64,000 nt of DNA, taken from contig OZ260079.1 in the NCBI GenBank assembly GCA_965284365.1, positions 2,914,001-2,978,000 on the forward strand, given 5' to 3'. Origin of the DNA: Phragmitibacter sp965284365. GTDB lineage: Bacteria; Verrucomicrobiota; Verrucomicrobiia; Verrucomicrobiales; Verrucomicrobiaceae. The notes below the pieces were generated by a model, which made no database searches, was not told where the DNA came from, and saw nothing but the letters and a program-made list of their open reading frames with translations. The translations under genes were made by a program, and so were the position numbers. Of the stretch, positions 52,632 to 61,909 are shown piece by piece; the stretch's first letter is position 1; each line of letters starts with the position of its first letter.

Positions 52632-53741
52632 ATGGAAAAAGTGAGCGCGGCGCTTCCCATCGCTCTGTTGCTTTTGCTACTAAGTTCGGCATCAGCATTG
52701 GCGCTCACCGTGGAGGACGACTTCCCCGGTGCATCCGTCCGAGTCGTGGCATCTGACGATGCGGCTCAGTCCCTCGGCATCACGCCGAAACAGTCCAACG
52801 ACTCATGGTGGTACTTCCGCGTCACCGATCTGAACGCAGCGCAGCCTCTTAAACTAAGCGTCAGATCAACCCTGTCTGCCGAAATGGAGCGAGCCGCCAA
52901 ATCTCTCGCGTGGAGTGCTCCCAATGTCATCGCTTGGTCGAAAGACGGCAAAGACTGGCAATTCACCGCGCCCGGCACACGCACCCAGAACGAGGTCACT
53001 TACGAAATACCGCACCATGGCAGGTCGCTTCTAGTCGCTTGGGGACCACCCTACACATTCGCGCACGCGACAGCTTACATGCAGGACCAGGAGGCCACGC
53101 GCTATAGCGTCGAGTGCCTCACCTTACCACTTGATATAACGCATTCCGGGACGCAGGTGATGAGAATCTGCGAAGGGGATCGCGTGGAAGCCCGACGCAT
53201 CGGCATTTGGGTGCAGGGCCGCAGCAGCCCAGCGGGCTGGGTTTGTCACGGCTTTGCCGAGTGGCTACTAGGGGACAGCGCAGAGGCCATCTGGCTGAGG
53301 CAGCACGCAGAGATCTTTATCGCTCCAGTGGCGGATTCCAGGCCCAGGGGAGGGGAGCCGTTGCGGGAGGGCGCGCTTAATCGTGATGACATCGTGAAAA
53401 ACGTTAAAAATGCTGAGCGTCAATTGTTCTACATCGACATCGACGCGGCGGATCCTTCCAACACGACAAGAAATCTGGCGACCACCTTCAATATTCTACC
53501 CCATGCCGCCATAATTGACAGGTTACGCGAGTTTCTGAAAATCGACGTGCGCGATCCTCGGACGGTCAAAGGCCGTGACTTTTCTAAACCCTTTATGCAC
53601 ACCTTTGACGATGAGAACCCCGCAATCGGTCTGCGAGTTCCATGGAATGCTGACCCACCTCTGACGGTAAAGGATTTAAAGGAAATGGGTCAGGAATTGG
53701 GAGAGGCGATCCAGAAGGTCTCAGCGGAAGACGAAGATTGA
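52632..53741 (+). CDS. M14 carboxypeptidase-like protein lacking zinc ligands
   Basis: A 369-residue exported protein (signal about 1-25, ending near ALA). It has an N-terminal beta domain (about 26-135; NDSWWYFRVTDLN) as in cytosolic-type M14 carboxypeptidases, followed by the catalytic-domain start. Where the family has ARQHPGE with zinc-binding His and Glu, this one has GRSSPAGWVCHGF, so the ligands are gone. Further on, EIFIAPVADSRPRGGE replaces the PMxNPDG block, though LNRDDI keeps the family pattern. It is probably a catalytically dead relative. It starts 7 bases past the HTH gene and may share its transcript. The family match is by pattern. Confidence 0.6.
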   Translation: MEKVSAALPIALLLLLLSSASALALTVEDDFPGASVRVVASDDAAQSLGITPKQSNDSWWYFRVTDLNAAQPLKLSVRSTLSAEMERAAKSLAWSAPNVIAWSKDGKDWQFTAPGTRTQNEVTYEIPHHGRSLLVAWGPPYTFAHATAYMQDQEATRYSVECLTLPLDITHSGTQVMRICEGDRVEARRIGIWVQGRSSPAGWVCHGFAEWLLGDSAEAIWLRQHAEIFIAPVADSRPRGGEPLREGALNRDDIVKNVKNAERQLFYIDIDAADPSNTTRNLATTFNILPHAAIIDRLREFLKIDVRDPRTVKGRDFSKPFMHTFDDENPAIGLRVPWNADPPLTVKDLKEMGQELGEAIQKVSAEDED

Positions 53742-53810
53742 AGTTCAGCGGAAACTTCGTCGCAGAAACGCCGCGCTCATGGCGTTTCTCTTCCTCCCGT
53801 TTCTTCTCTC

Positions 53811-54857
53811 ATGAATCGCCGCACATTTTCCACTCTGGCTTTGTCTTCTAGCGCCGCCTTTATTTCCTCCGCCCGCGCTGCGGAAGCACCGCGCATCCGA
53901 ATTGGCCAGATTGGCACCGGCCACGCCCACGCTGCTGGTCAGTTGGAGACTCTCCGCAACTGTGCGGCTTTTGATGTAGTCGGTGTGGTAGAGCCGGACG
54001 AAGCACTGCGCAAGAAGGTGCAGGGCAGTAAGGAGTATGCAGGCCTGCCCTGGATGACCGAGGAGCAACTCCTCAACACACCCGGCATTCAGGCTGTCTC
54101 CGTGGAGACAGACGTAGCACACCTTCTTGAGCATGCCGAGCGCGTGGCCAAGGCAGGCCTCCATCTGCATCTAGATAAGCCTGCTGGCGAGGATCTGCAA
54201 AAGTTCAAAAGCATCCTCGACACGTTGTCAGCTAATAAGCGTCTGCTCAAAATGGGCTACATGCTGCGCTACAATCCATGCTTCGTCTTCCTCATCGATG
54301 CCGTGCGCAGTGGCATGTTGGGTGAAGTGTTCACCGTCCATGCTGAAATGAGCAAGAAACTCAGCGAAGCGGATCGCACTCGCATGCTGCCATATAAGGG
54401 TGGTTCCATGTTTGAGCTCGGCTGCCATCTCATTGATTCCGTATTGCGCATCCTGGGCAAACCCCAAGCAATCACTCCCTACATCCAGGCCACTCGCCCC
54501 GACGGCTACAAGGACAACATGCTGGCCGTACTCCAATACCCCCTGGCTACCGCAACGGTTGTCAGTTCCATGGTCGAAGTCGAAGGCGGCGCCCGCCGTC
54601 AGTTCAGCGTCTGCGGCGAAAAGGGATCCATTGAAATTTACCCGCTCGAAGGCAGTTCCCTCCGCCTCATGCTCGACGCACCTCATCGCACCTATCGCAA
54701 GGGCGTGCAGACCATCAAGTTCGACGCCACCCCCCGCTACGCGCCAGACTGGGAAGCCTTCGCCAAGGCCATTCGTGGCGAACTGACTTGGGAATTCACA
54801 CCCGAGCATGACTACACTGTTCAGGAAACCGTCATGAAAGCCGCAGGCATGCTCTAG
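53811..54857 (+). CDS. Gfo/Idh/MocA-family oxidoreductase with signal sequence
   Basis: A 348-residue NAD(P)-dependent oxidoreductase-like protein. The start MNRRTFSTLALSSSAAFISSARA is a Tat-like or Sec signal, similar to the paralogue at 10191-11444. The Rossmann motif IGQIGTGHAHAAG follows, then LHLDKPAGED with the family Lys-Pro, and FELGCHLIDSVLRILG with the catalytic-type His/Asp. The C-terminal sheet domain (about 150-340) completes the protein. The substrate is unknown. It lies alone, about 70 bases past the M14-like gene on the same strand. Confidence 0.9.
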   Translation: MNRRTFSTLALSSSAAFISSARAAEAPRIRIGQIGTGHAHAAGQLETLRNCAAFDVVGVVEPDEALRKKVQGSKEYAGLPWMTEEQLLNTPGIQAVSVETDVAHLLEHAERVAKAGLHLHLDKPAGEDLQKFKSILDTLSANKRLLKMGYMLRYNPCFVFLIDAVRSGMLGEVFTVHAEMSKKLSEADRTRMLPYKGGSMFELGCHLIDSVLRILGKPQAITPYIQATRPDGYKDNMLAVLQYPLATATVVSSMVEVEGGARRQFSVCGEKGSIEIYPLEGSSLRLMLDAPHRTYRKGVQTIKFDATPRYAPDWEAFAKAIRGELTWEFTPEHDYTVQETVMKAAGML

Positions 54858-55010
54858 CGATCGAGCCTATCCGGCTGGTGACAATGACTCAGTTCATAGC
54901 ATTCCGAGTGACCACATCACAAGGCACCACTCTTAGAACCTTCTCATTCTTCGCGCCTTCGTGTGTTCCACCTTCGTAGGGCTTCGCAGCGCGGTTAATC
55001 ATCACTTCGC

Positions 55011-56324
55011 ATGTCCCGCTCCCTCACGCTGCTCTTGTCCCTGCTGATCGCATGCAGTTTCCCTCAATCCGTGTTCTCCTGGGGCACACCCCACATCACC
55101 ATCACCAAGGCAGCACTGGACACGCTGCCGGACTGGCAAAAGCAATACCTTGGACCAGAGCTCTCGCTCCTCGGCGAAAAACACTGCCTCATCCCCGACA
55201 ATGTCTTTACCGACAAAGAAGCAGCCAAGTTCGCTGCGATGGATAGTTCTCCTGGCGTCATCTATCTCGAGAAGCTTCATCTCCCACTCCAGCAGCCTGA
55301 GAACCTCGAGTCAGTCCGCTATTTCATGGAGAAGGCCGTAACAGCCCTACGCTCCGGAAATGTCAACGATGGCGCCCGCTACATGGGCACCATCTGCCAC
55401 ACAATTGAAGACTTTGGCAGTCCCTCCCATACTGTCCCCGGCGACAACATGTTCACCCTCATGCAGCAATTTATGCCGCCTTCCGAGGGCATGAAAGATA
55501 AGCTCCTGCATAGCCCCGTCGAGAGCGGAGACTTCCCAGTGAGCATCGCTGGTTACACTCCCCACCTTCTCGGTATCACAGTGGAGGAGGCCAGTTGGCG
55601 CCTGCTGCATCGCATGCACGAAGGCATCATCAATGCGCGCAGCACCACATTTCCCATCATTCAGGCACTCTACGCGGATGACAAAGCCACCGTCATAAAG
55701 CACCAAACCCGTGCCGCCATCATCGATGCGCAAATCGTAGCCGACGCTATGTTCACCATCCTTTCCCTGGGGCAGAACCGCTTTGATGGATACTCGCCTG
55801 ATCAAAAGCCCCAGACGCAAATCGGCATCGCCAACTTCTACCCACTGGAGGCCAAAAATCTTTATTATCCCCAATCGCACTTCTTCAGCTCGCCCTACTG
55901 GGGGCATGCCCGCAACGGAGTCGTGCTCGAAGGCGGAAACAAAGCTGTACCCATCCGCCTGAAGATCAAAGAAAACGAAGCCATCACGGAAAAAGTTTTT
56001 ACTGAAGGCATTAGCACTGGCATGGGTAAACCGCTGACCTGGCTCTTACCCGTAGGAGTGTATCATCGCTTCACCGTTCACGCCGGACTCCAATCAGGCC
56101 TTGGTGATAAAGGCCGCGTCGAGTTCACGGTTCTCGCCGATGGCAAACCCCTGGCTTCTGCAATCGTCAAAGGAGGCGACCCGGCTCACCGCTTCGAGTG
56201 CGACATCACCGGCTGCACCCAGCTCCAACTTGCCGCCGCATCCAAAGGTCTCGACCCCAAAAGCAATTATGCCGTTTGGGCTGAACCTATACTGAGCAAA
56301 GAGAAGCTCTCCGCCGATGAGTAA
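55011..56324 (+). CDS. Zinc phospholipase C-like protein with NPCBM-type C-terminal domain
   Basis: A 437-residue exported protein. Signal cleavage after residue 23 would expose W24 as the mature N-terminus, which in zinc phospholipase C and S1/P1 nucleases is a zinc ligand. The pattern H130-x3-D134-x5-H140 (HTIEDFGSPSH) matches the H-x3-D-x5-H ligands of Bacillus cereus PLC. The N-terminal helical domain spans about 24-260. A C-terminal NPCBM-like galactose-binding domain (about 300-425) probably binds a glycan. It could cleave phospholipids or nucleic acids. It is convergent with the sulfatase-DUF1080 gene, with only three bases between. Confidence 0.8.
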   Translation: MSRSLTLLLSLLIACSFPQSVFSWGTPHITITKAALDTLPDWQKQYLGPELSLLGEKHCLIPDNVFTDKEAAKFAAMDSSPGVIYLEKLHLPLQQPENLESVRYFMEKAVTALRSGNVNDGARYMGTICHTIEDFGSPSHTVPGDNMFTLMQQFMPPSEGMKDKLLHSPVESGDFPVSIAGYTPHLLGITVEEASWRLLHRMHEGIINARSTTFPIIQALYADDKATVIKHQTRAAIIDAQIVADAMFTILSLGQNRFDGYSPDQKPQTQIGIANFYPLEAKNLYYPQSHFFSSPYWGHARNGVVLEGGNKAVPIRLKIKENEAITEKVFTEGISTGMGKPLTWLLPVGVYHRFTVHAGLQSGLGDKGRVEFTVLADGKPLASAIVKGGDPAHRFECDITGCTQLQLAAASKGLDPKSNYAVWAEPILSKEKLSADE

Positions 56325-56327
56325 CCG

Positions 56328-58625
56328 TCAATCCAGCTCTTTGATCCGGATACGCCGGTATTCCATCTTTCCGCGGTCTCCTTCCAGACCAATTGGGCCA
56401 TCGGGTGGCAAAGGCATCGCCCCTTCGAGCAACTCCCCGTTGCAGGTGCATGCGGCTTTGCCGTCCTTCACAATCACCTCGATCTGGTTCCAGTTCTGTG
56501 GCTGATATTTCATCAGCGTGAAATACGGCCCTGCCACGGAGTAGTCCCGGCATTGCAATTGAGGTTTGCGCACAAAGATGCCGCTGTCCGCATTCACATC
56601 AGCGCGGAACTCCAGGCGCAGGACGAAGTTCTTGGGAAAGGTCTTCTGCGTCCAGATGCGCGCCACCAGTCGCGGCACATCCTTGGGCGGATTCACTGTT
56701 AAGATACCATCTTCCGCCGTGTAGCGTTCTTCAATAGACGCTGCCTTCCCATCAAAGGTATCCGTCACATCACCTTCCTTGGTGCGGTAGCACCAGCCTG
56801 TCAGATCTGTTCCGTTGAAAAGACTCACAAAACCTGGTTCGAGTTCAAAGTCATCGGTGCCGACTTTTTCCAGCGTCACGGAGCGAACCTCAATGCCTTC
56901 GCCTCCCTTGAGCGCCGGGGATTTCAGAGTCAGCAGACCCCGCGTCTGCGACATTTGCAGCTTGCCGATATTCAGTCTGCGGAAGGACTTTACGTAGGAT
57001 TCTGTGCCGCGCGGTGCGCGGTCATCCGCTTCGCCAATCGCCGGCGGATCATGAGCATCGGCCACCACCTTTTTAACCGAGTTGTCCTGAAAACTGGCCT
57101 CCAGTTCCATGCCGACATTCTCAGCCGCGCACGTGTAATACACACTCACGTCATACCAGCCCCGCTCACCCACCGCGATATCCCAGGTGATGCTATCATC
57201 CGCAGACTTCCAGTTTGTGAAGTAAGAGCAATTCGGAGCTTTGGCACTCCTCTGAATGTTGCCATGCGGCACGCCATCTCGCGCGGGAAGAGTCGTGTAG
57301 TCAGCATAACCCACGGTGAAAGGCCGTCCCGCCGCCGCTTCCAGGATGGGTGTCACTTCCTGCAGATACTGATCCTTTACCTTCGTCAGATAGTTCACGT
57401 CATCAGGGTGAGCTTCCGCCACATCCTGTTGTTGGCCCGGGTCCGCCTCCATGTCGAAAAGCGCTCCTGCCGGATCCAACCGGAAGCGTTGGTTGCGCAC
57501 ACTAACCTGATTCTTCTTGGAAGCCTGCATGGAGATGATTTCCCGATCCTCCCATTCCTTCGCTTCGCCCAGCAGCAGAGGCTTCAGGCTGCGGCCATCC
57601 ATGGCTTGGCCCGGCAGGATCGGCACATCGGCCAATGCCGTCAGCGTGGCATACAGGTCGATAGCTCCGGCGATCTCTTTCACGTGACGCCCCGCCTCGA
57701 TTTTCCCTGGCCACCGGATTAGAAAAGGCGAGCGCACTCCACCTTCATCTACGGATGCCTTACGGCCTTTCATCCCACCATTCCAGCGGCGTCCATTCGG
57801 TCCATTGTCGCAGAAATACAAGACAATCGTGTCCTTCTCCAAGTCCAGCGCCTTCAGCTTGTCCAGAATGCGGCCCACGTTTGCATCCAGATTTTCGCAC
57901 ATGGCCAGCACCGCTTTCGTATGGGCCAGGTCTTCCTTGGCCGGATCAACATCCCTTAGCTTCAGCTCCTCGTTGGCGAATTTTTGATAGTATTCATCTG
58001 GCACCTGCAGCGGCGAATGCGGTGTATTGTAGGGCACGTAGCAAAAGAACGGCGACCCTTTTTGTTTATCGATGAACTCTATGGCCTTGTCAGTCAGAAT
58101 GTCAGCAATGTATCCCTTCGCCTTCACCGGCTTACCATTGTATTCCAGATCAGGATCAAAATACTGCCCCCAATGCCCTGAGGTGAAACCATAAAACTCG
58201 TCGAACCCGCGATCATTCGGATGATAGGGTGCCTGAGAACCGCTGTGCCACTTACCAAAAGCTCCGGTCGCATATCCTGCCGCCTTGAAAGACTGCGCAA
58301 TCGTCGTCTCATCCGTATTGAGTCGTTCCTGGCCGGTGCTCGTGCCGAACACACCCACGCGCGCAGCATACCGTCCCGTCAGGAACTCCGCCCTTGTCGG
58401 CGAGCACACCGGACAAACAAAAAACCGATCCAGCATCGCCCCATCCTTGCCCAATGAGTCAATCCTCGGCGTGGAGAGATTGGTGTTTCCATTGATGCTC
58501 AGATCCCCCCAGCCCTGATCATCACTCAGGATCACCACGACGTTTGGCCGTCGCTCAGCCGCATCGAGATTCGGCAAAGCGAAGCCTAAGACAAAACTAA
58601 TGAGAAAAACACAGCGCCAGTTCAT
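56328..58625 (-). CDS. Sulfatase-DUF1080 fusion protein
   Basis: A 765-residue exported protein. The signal (about 1-22) precedes an arylsulfatase domain (about 26-465) with PNVVVILSDDQGWGD (metal Asp), C74 in CSPTR (converted to formylglycine), TGRYAARVG and GKWHSG. Residues 465-570 contain a DUF-like beta domain (WDIAVGERGWYDVSVYY). A DUF1080 / 3-keto-disaccharide hydrolase-like domain closes the protein (about 590-765; VSLFNGTDLTGWCYR, NFVLRLEFRADVNADSGIFVRKP, NWNQIEVIVKDGK). The fusion of sulfatase and DUF1080 suggests coupled handling of sulfated sugars. ATG at 58625 is chosen over a TTG at 58631. Confidence 0.92.
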   Translation of the reverse strand: MNWRCVFLISFVLGFALPNLDAAERRPNVVVILSDDQGWGDLSINGNTNLSTPRIDSLGKDGAMLDRFFVCPVCSPTRAEFLTGRYAARVGVFGTSTGQERLNTDETTIAQSFKAAGYATGAFGKWHSGSQAPYHPNDRGFDEFYGFTSGHWGQYFDPDLEYNGKPVKAKGYIADILTDKAIEFIDKQKGSPFFCYVPYNTPHSPLQVPDEYYQKFANEELKLRDVDPAKEDLAHTKAVLAMCENLDANVGRILDKLKALDLEKDTIVLYFCDNGPNGRRWNGGMKGRKASVDEGGVRSPFLIRWPGKIEAGRHVKEIAGAIDLYATLTALADVPILPGQAMDGRSLKPLLLGEAKEWEDREIISMQASKKNQVSVRNQRFRLDPAGALFDMEADPGQQQDVAEAHPDDVNYLTKVKDQYLQEVTPILEAAAGRPFTVGYADYTTLPARDGVPHGNIQRSAKAPNCSYFTNWKSADDSITWDIAVGERGWYDVSVYYTCAAENVGMELEASFQDNSVKKVVADAHDPPAIGEADDRAPRGTESYVKSFRRLNIGKLQMSQTRGLLTLKSPALKGGEGIEVRSVTLEKVGTDDFELEPGFVSLFNGTDLTGWCYRTKEGDVTDTFDGKAASIEERYTAEDGILTVNPPKDVPRLVARIWTQKTFPKNFVLRLEFRADVNADSGIFVRKPQLQCRDYSVAGPYFTLMKYQPQNWNQIEVIVKDGKAACTCNGELLEGAMPLPPDGPIGLEGDRGKMEYRRIRIKELD

Positions 58626-58712
58626 GAGCAAAAGAGATTGGGTGGGGGAAGCGAATTTACCCCAGCATAAACGGTTGAATTTTGCGGAACAATCCTGGAA
58701 ATGAGGATTGGC

Positions 58713-61700
58713 TCAATGAGCCGCTTCCGCAGTCTTAGTAGAGGCAAGCTTCCCTTCCACCTTGGGCGCTCCCGTGATTTTCTCCGCCAGTCCCTGCACG
58801 ACCACATAGAGCCAGGGTATGAAAAACACCCCCAGGATCGTCGCCGCTGTCATGCCGAAACACACCGCCGTTCCCAGACTCTGACGGCTTGCCGCCCCTG
58901 CACCGGAGGACAGCACCAGCGGCACCACTCCCAGGATAAACGCCAGCGAGGTCATGATAATCGGCCGCAGCCGTAGCTTCGCACCTTCCAGCGCCGCCTC
59001 CGTCAGATCCATGCCCTGCTCACGACGCACCTTGGCGAATTCTACGATCAGGATCGCGTTCTTCGCAGCAAGGCCTAACAACATCACGAGCCCAATCTGC
59101 ACATACACATCGTTCGTCAGGTCTCGCATCCACGCTCCTGCGAAGGCGCCGAAGACGCCGATGGGCAAACCGAACAACACCGCAAATGGCACCGCCCAGC
59201 TCTCATACTGCGCCGCCAAAACCAGGAACACAAACAACAGCGCCATGGCAAAGATCACTCCCTGCTTCCCGCCCGCTTCCTTTTCCTGCAGTGCGGTTCC
59301 AGTCCACTCGTAGCTGTATCCCGCTGGCAGTTCCGTTTTGGCCAAGTCTTCCATCGCCGCGATGATTTGCCCAGAGCTTACGCCCGGCTTCGGCGTCGCG
59401 GTGATTTCAGCGGTGCGGTACACATTGAAGTGAGGCAAGAGATCCGCCCCTGTGGTGCTCTCCACTTTGGAGAACGTGCTGAACGGCACCATCGTGCCAT
59501 CCGCGCTCCGCGTGTAAATGTTGTAAATGTCCCGCGGGTTCATCCGGTAGCTCGGCTCCGCTTGCACCTTCACCTGAAAGCTGCGGCCAAAGAGTGTGAT
59601 GTCATTCACGTACAGCCCGCCGAGGTAGCTTTGCAGGGCGCCAAACACACTGTCCAGCGGGATGCCCAACGTCTTGATCTTGTCCCGGTCCAGATCCAGC
59701 ATCATCTGCGGCACTTGGGTGCTGTAGAACGTGTAGGCGCGTCCCACTTCAGGACGCTGCGAAGCCGCCGCCAGGAATTGATTCGTCACCTCCTGCAAAG
59801 CTTCCGGCGTGCGCCCGGCTCGATCCTGCAATTCAAATTGCACCCCGCCTGCGTTCCCCAACCCCTGAATCGGCGGTGGTGCCGTGGGAATGATAAGAGC
59901 CTCTGGAATCTGACTCAACTGGCCAAACAAATGAGGAACCATCTGTCCCACTTGCTCTTCCGGTTTCGTCCGTTCTTTCCAGTCTTTCAGCGAGACAATG
60001 CACACCCCTGCGCTCGAACTCCGTGCCCCACTTAAAAGATTCAGACTACCGATCGTGATCACATCGCTCACGCCCGGGGTCTTGCCCAGAATGTCTTCGA
60101 CCTTGCGCAGTACTTTGTCAGTCCTCTCTTGTGATGCGCCATCCGGCAAAGTCGTGATCACGAAGAGATACCCCATGTCTTCATCTGGCAGGAATGAAGT
60201 GGGCAGCTTCTTCAGCAGGCCCATCGCTCCGCCATAGATTCCCAGCAGTAGCACCGCCGTGATGACGCCGAATCGAATCAGCCAACGGCTGGCGCTCACA
60301 TAACTTCCCGTCACCCGGTCAAAACCACGATTGAATGCGCCCAGTAGTCTCGCCAATGGTCCCTTGCTCGTTTTGCGCGGCTTCAGCAGCATCACGCAGA
60401 GCGCCGGCGTGAGCGACAGAGCCACGATCGCGGAGAGCAGTACGGACACGGATAATGTGATCGCGAACTGCTGATACAACTTCCCGGTGATGCCACCCAT
60501 AAACGACACCGGGATAAAGACCGAACACAACACCAGCGCGATGGCGATGACAGGTCCGGAGACCTCGTGCATCGCTCTTATCGTAGCGTCCAACGGACTC
60601 AGTCCTTTCTCGATGTGATGCTCCACCGCCTCCACCACGACGATGGCGTCATCCACCACCAAGCCAATGGCGAGCACCATGGCAAAAAGAGTCAGCGTGT
60701 TGATCGTGAAGCCGAGCGGTCCGAAAATGGCAAACGTGCCAATGAGCGATACCGGCACCGCCAGCATCGGAATCAGCGTTGCACGCCAGTTCCCCAGGAA
60801 GACAAACACCACTAGCACGACCAGCACAAAAGCTTCCGCAAGCGTGTGCATCACCTCCTCGATGGACGCCGTTACAAACCGCGTCGTATCAAAGCTTACC
60901 TTTACCGCCATCCCCGGCGGGAAGGATTGCGCCAATGAATCCATCCGAGCCTTGCAAGCCTCCGCCGTATCCAAAGCATTCGCCGTCGGCAGTTGAAAAA
61001 TGCCGATCAATGCTGCCGGAGCGCCATTGATTCGGCCAAAGCTGGAGTAGTCTTTTCCACCCAGTTCCGTGCGTGCCACATCATGCAGCCGCACCACCGT
61101 CCCATCTGATAGAGTCGTCAGCACGATCTCGCCAAACTCATCGGCATTCACCAGACGGCCTTTCACATTCACGGAGAACTGGAACTCAGTGCCCTTCTCC
61201 GCAGGCGGCGCTCCGATCTGCCCCGCGGCGGCCTGCACATTCTGCTCTTGTAGAGCTCGTGACACATCACTCGCAGTCAGTCCCAGCTTGGCCAGCTTGT
61301 CCGGCTCAAGCCACACCCGCATGGAGTAGTCTTTCTGTGTGAAAATATTCACGGCACCAACGCCCTGCACGCGCGCCAGCTCGGATTGCAGATTCAGAAA
61401 CGCATAGTTGTTCAGGAAGAGATCGTCATACGTTCCGTCCGGAGAACTCACCGCGAAGACCAGCAACATGTCGGGCGACTGCTTCGTCACCGTGATGCCG
61501 TTCTTCGTCACATCGGAGGGCAGCTTCGGCTGCGCACGCGCCACGCGGTTCTGCACATCCACCGCCGCGTCATCAATGTTTTTGCCCACCTTGAAGGTCA
61601 CCTTGATGGTGCATTGACCATCACTCGTGCTGCCGCTGGACATATACAGCATGTCCTCCGCGCCATTGATTTCCTGCTCCAGGGGCGTCGTGACGGTTTC

Positions 61701-61874
61701 CTCCACGACCTTGGAACTGGCACCGGGATACGTGGCCGTCACCTGAATGGTCGGCGGCGTCATGTTCGGATATCGCGCAATGGGCAGCGAGTTCAGCCCC
61801 AACCATCCCACGAGCAGGATGAGGATGGACAGAACCATCGCGAAGACACGACGTTGGATAAAGAAGTGGGCCAT
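58713..61874 (-). CDS. RND multidrug efflux transporter (AcrB/HAE1 type)
   Basis: A 1053-residue inner-membrane pump of the hydrophobe/amphiphile efflux family. It has 12 membrane helices in two halves (helix 1 about 10-30; others about 340-560 and 870-1030), and large periplasmic loops with the pore and docking domains. Visible motifs are RRVFAMVLSILILLVGWLGL, split as FAMVLSIL, GLVVDDAIVVVEAVE with the proton-relay Asp pair, and the second-half block IGLVMLLGLAAKNAIL. The length is normal. It lies 35 bases downstream of the membrane-fusion protein gene on the same strand, the usual order. No outer-membrane channel gene is nearby. Confidence 0.96.
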   Translation of the reverse strand: MAHFFIQRRVFAMVLSILILLVGWLGLNSLPIARYPNMTPPTIQVTATYPGASSKVVEETVTTPLEQEINGAEDMLYMSSGSTSDGQCTIKVTFKVGKNIDDAAVDVQNRVARAQPKLPSDVTKNGITVTKQSPDMLLVFAVSSPDGTYDDLFLNNYAFLNLQSELARVQGVGAVNIFTQKDYSMRVWLEPDKLAKLGLTASDVSRALQEQNVQAAAGQIGAPPAEKGTEFQFSVNVKGRLVNADEFGEIVLTTLSDGTVVRLHDVARTELGGKDYSSFGRINGAPAALIGIFQLPTANALDTAEACKARMDSLAQSFPPGMAVKVSFDTTRFVTASIEEVMHTLAEAFVLVVLVVFVFLGNWRATLIPMLAVPVSLIGTFAIFGPLGFTINTLTLFAMVLAIGLVVDDAIVVVEAVEHHIEKGLSPLDATIRAMHEVSGPVIAIALVLCSVFIPVSFMGGITGKLYQQFAITLSVSVLLSAIVALSLTPALCVMLLKPRKTSKGPLARLLGAFNRGFDRVTGSYVSASRWLIRFGVITAVLLLGIYGGAMGLLKKLPTSFLPDEDMGYLFVITTLPDGASQERTDKVLRKVEDILGKTPGVSDVITIGSLNLLSGARSSSAGVCIVSLKDWKERTKPEEQVGQMVPHLFGQLSQIPEALIIPTAPPPIQGLGNAGGVQFELQDRAGRTPEALQEVTNQFLAAASQRPEVGRAYTFYSTQVPQMMLDLDRDKIKTLGIPLDSVFGALQSYLGGLYVNDITLFGRSFQVKVQAEPSYRMNPRDIYNIYTRSADGTMVPFSTFSKVESTTGADLLPHFNVYRTAEITATPKPGVSSGQIIAAMEDLAKTELPAGYSYEWTGTALQEKEAGGKQGVIFAMALLFVFLVLAAQYESWAVPFAVLFGLPIGVFGAFAGAWMRDLTNDVYVQIGLVMLLGLAAKNAILIVEFAKVRREQGMDLTEAALEGAKLRLRPIIMTSLAFILGVVPLVLSSGAGAASRQSLGTAVCFGMTAATILGVFFIPWLYVVVQGLAEKITGAPKVEGKLASTKTAEAAH

Positions 61875-61909
61875 GAGTCAGGGCAGATTGCGGTTCAATG
61901 GCGCACGAC

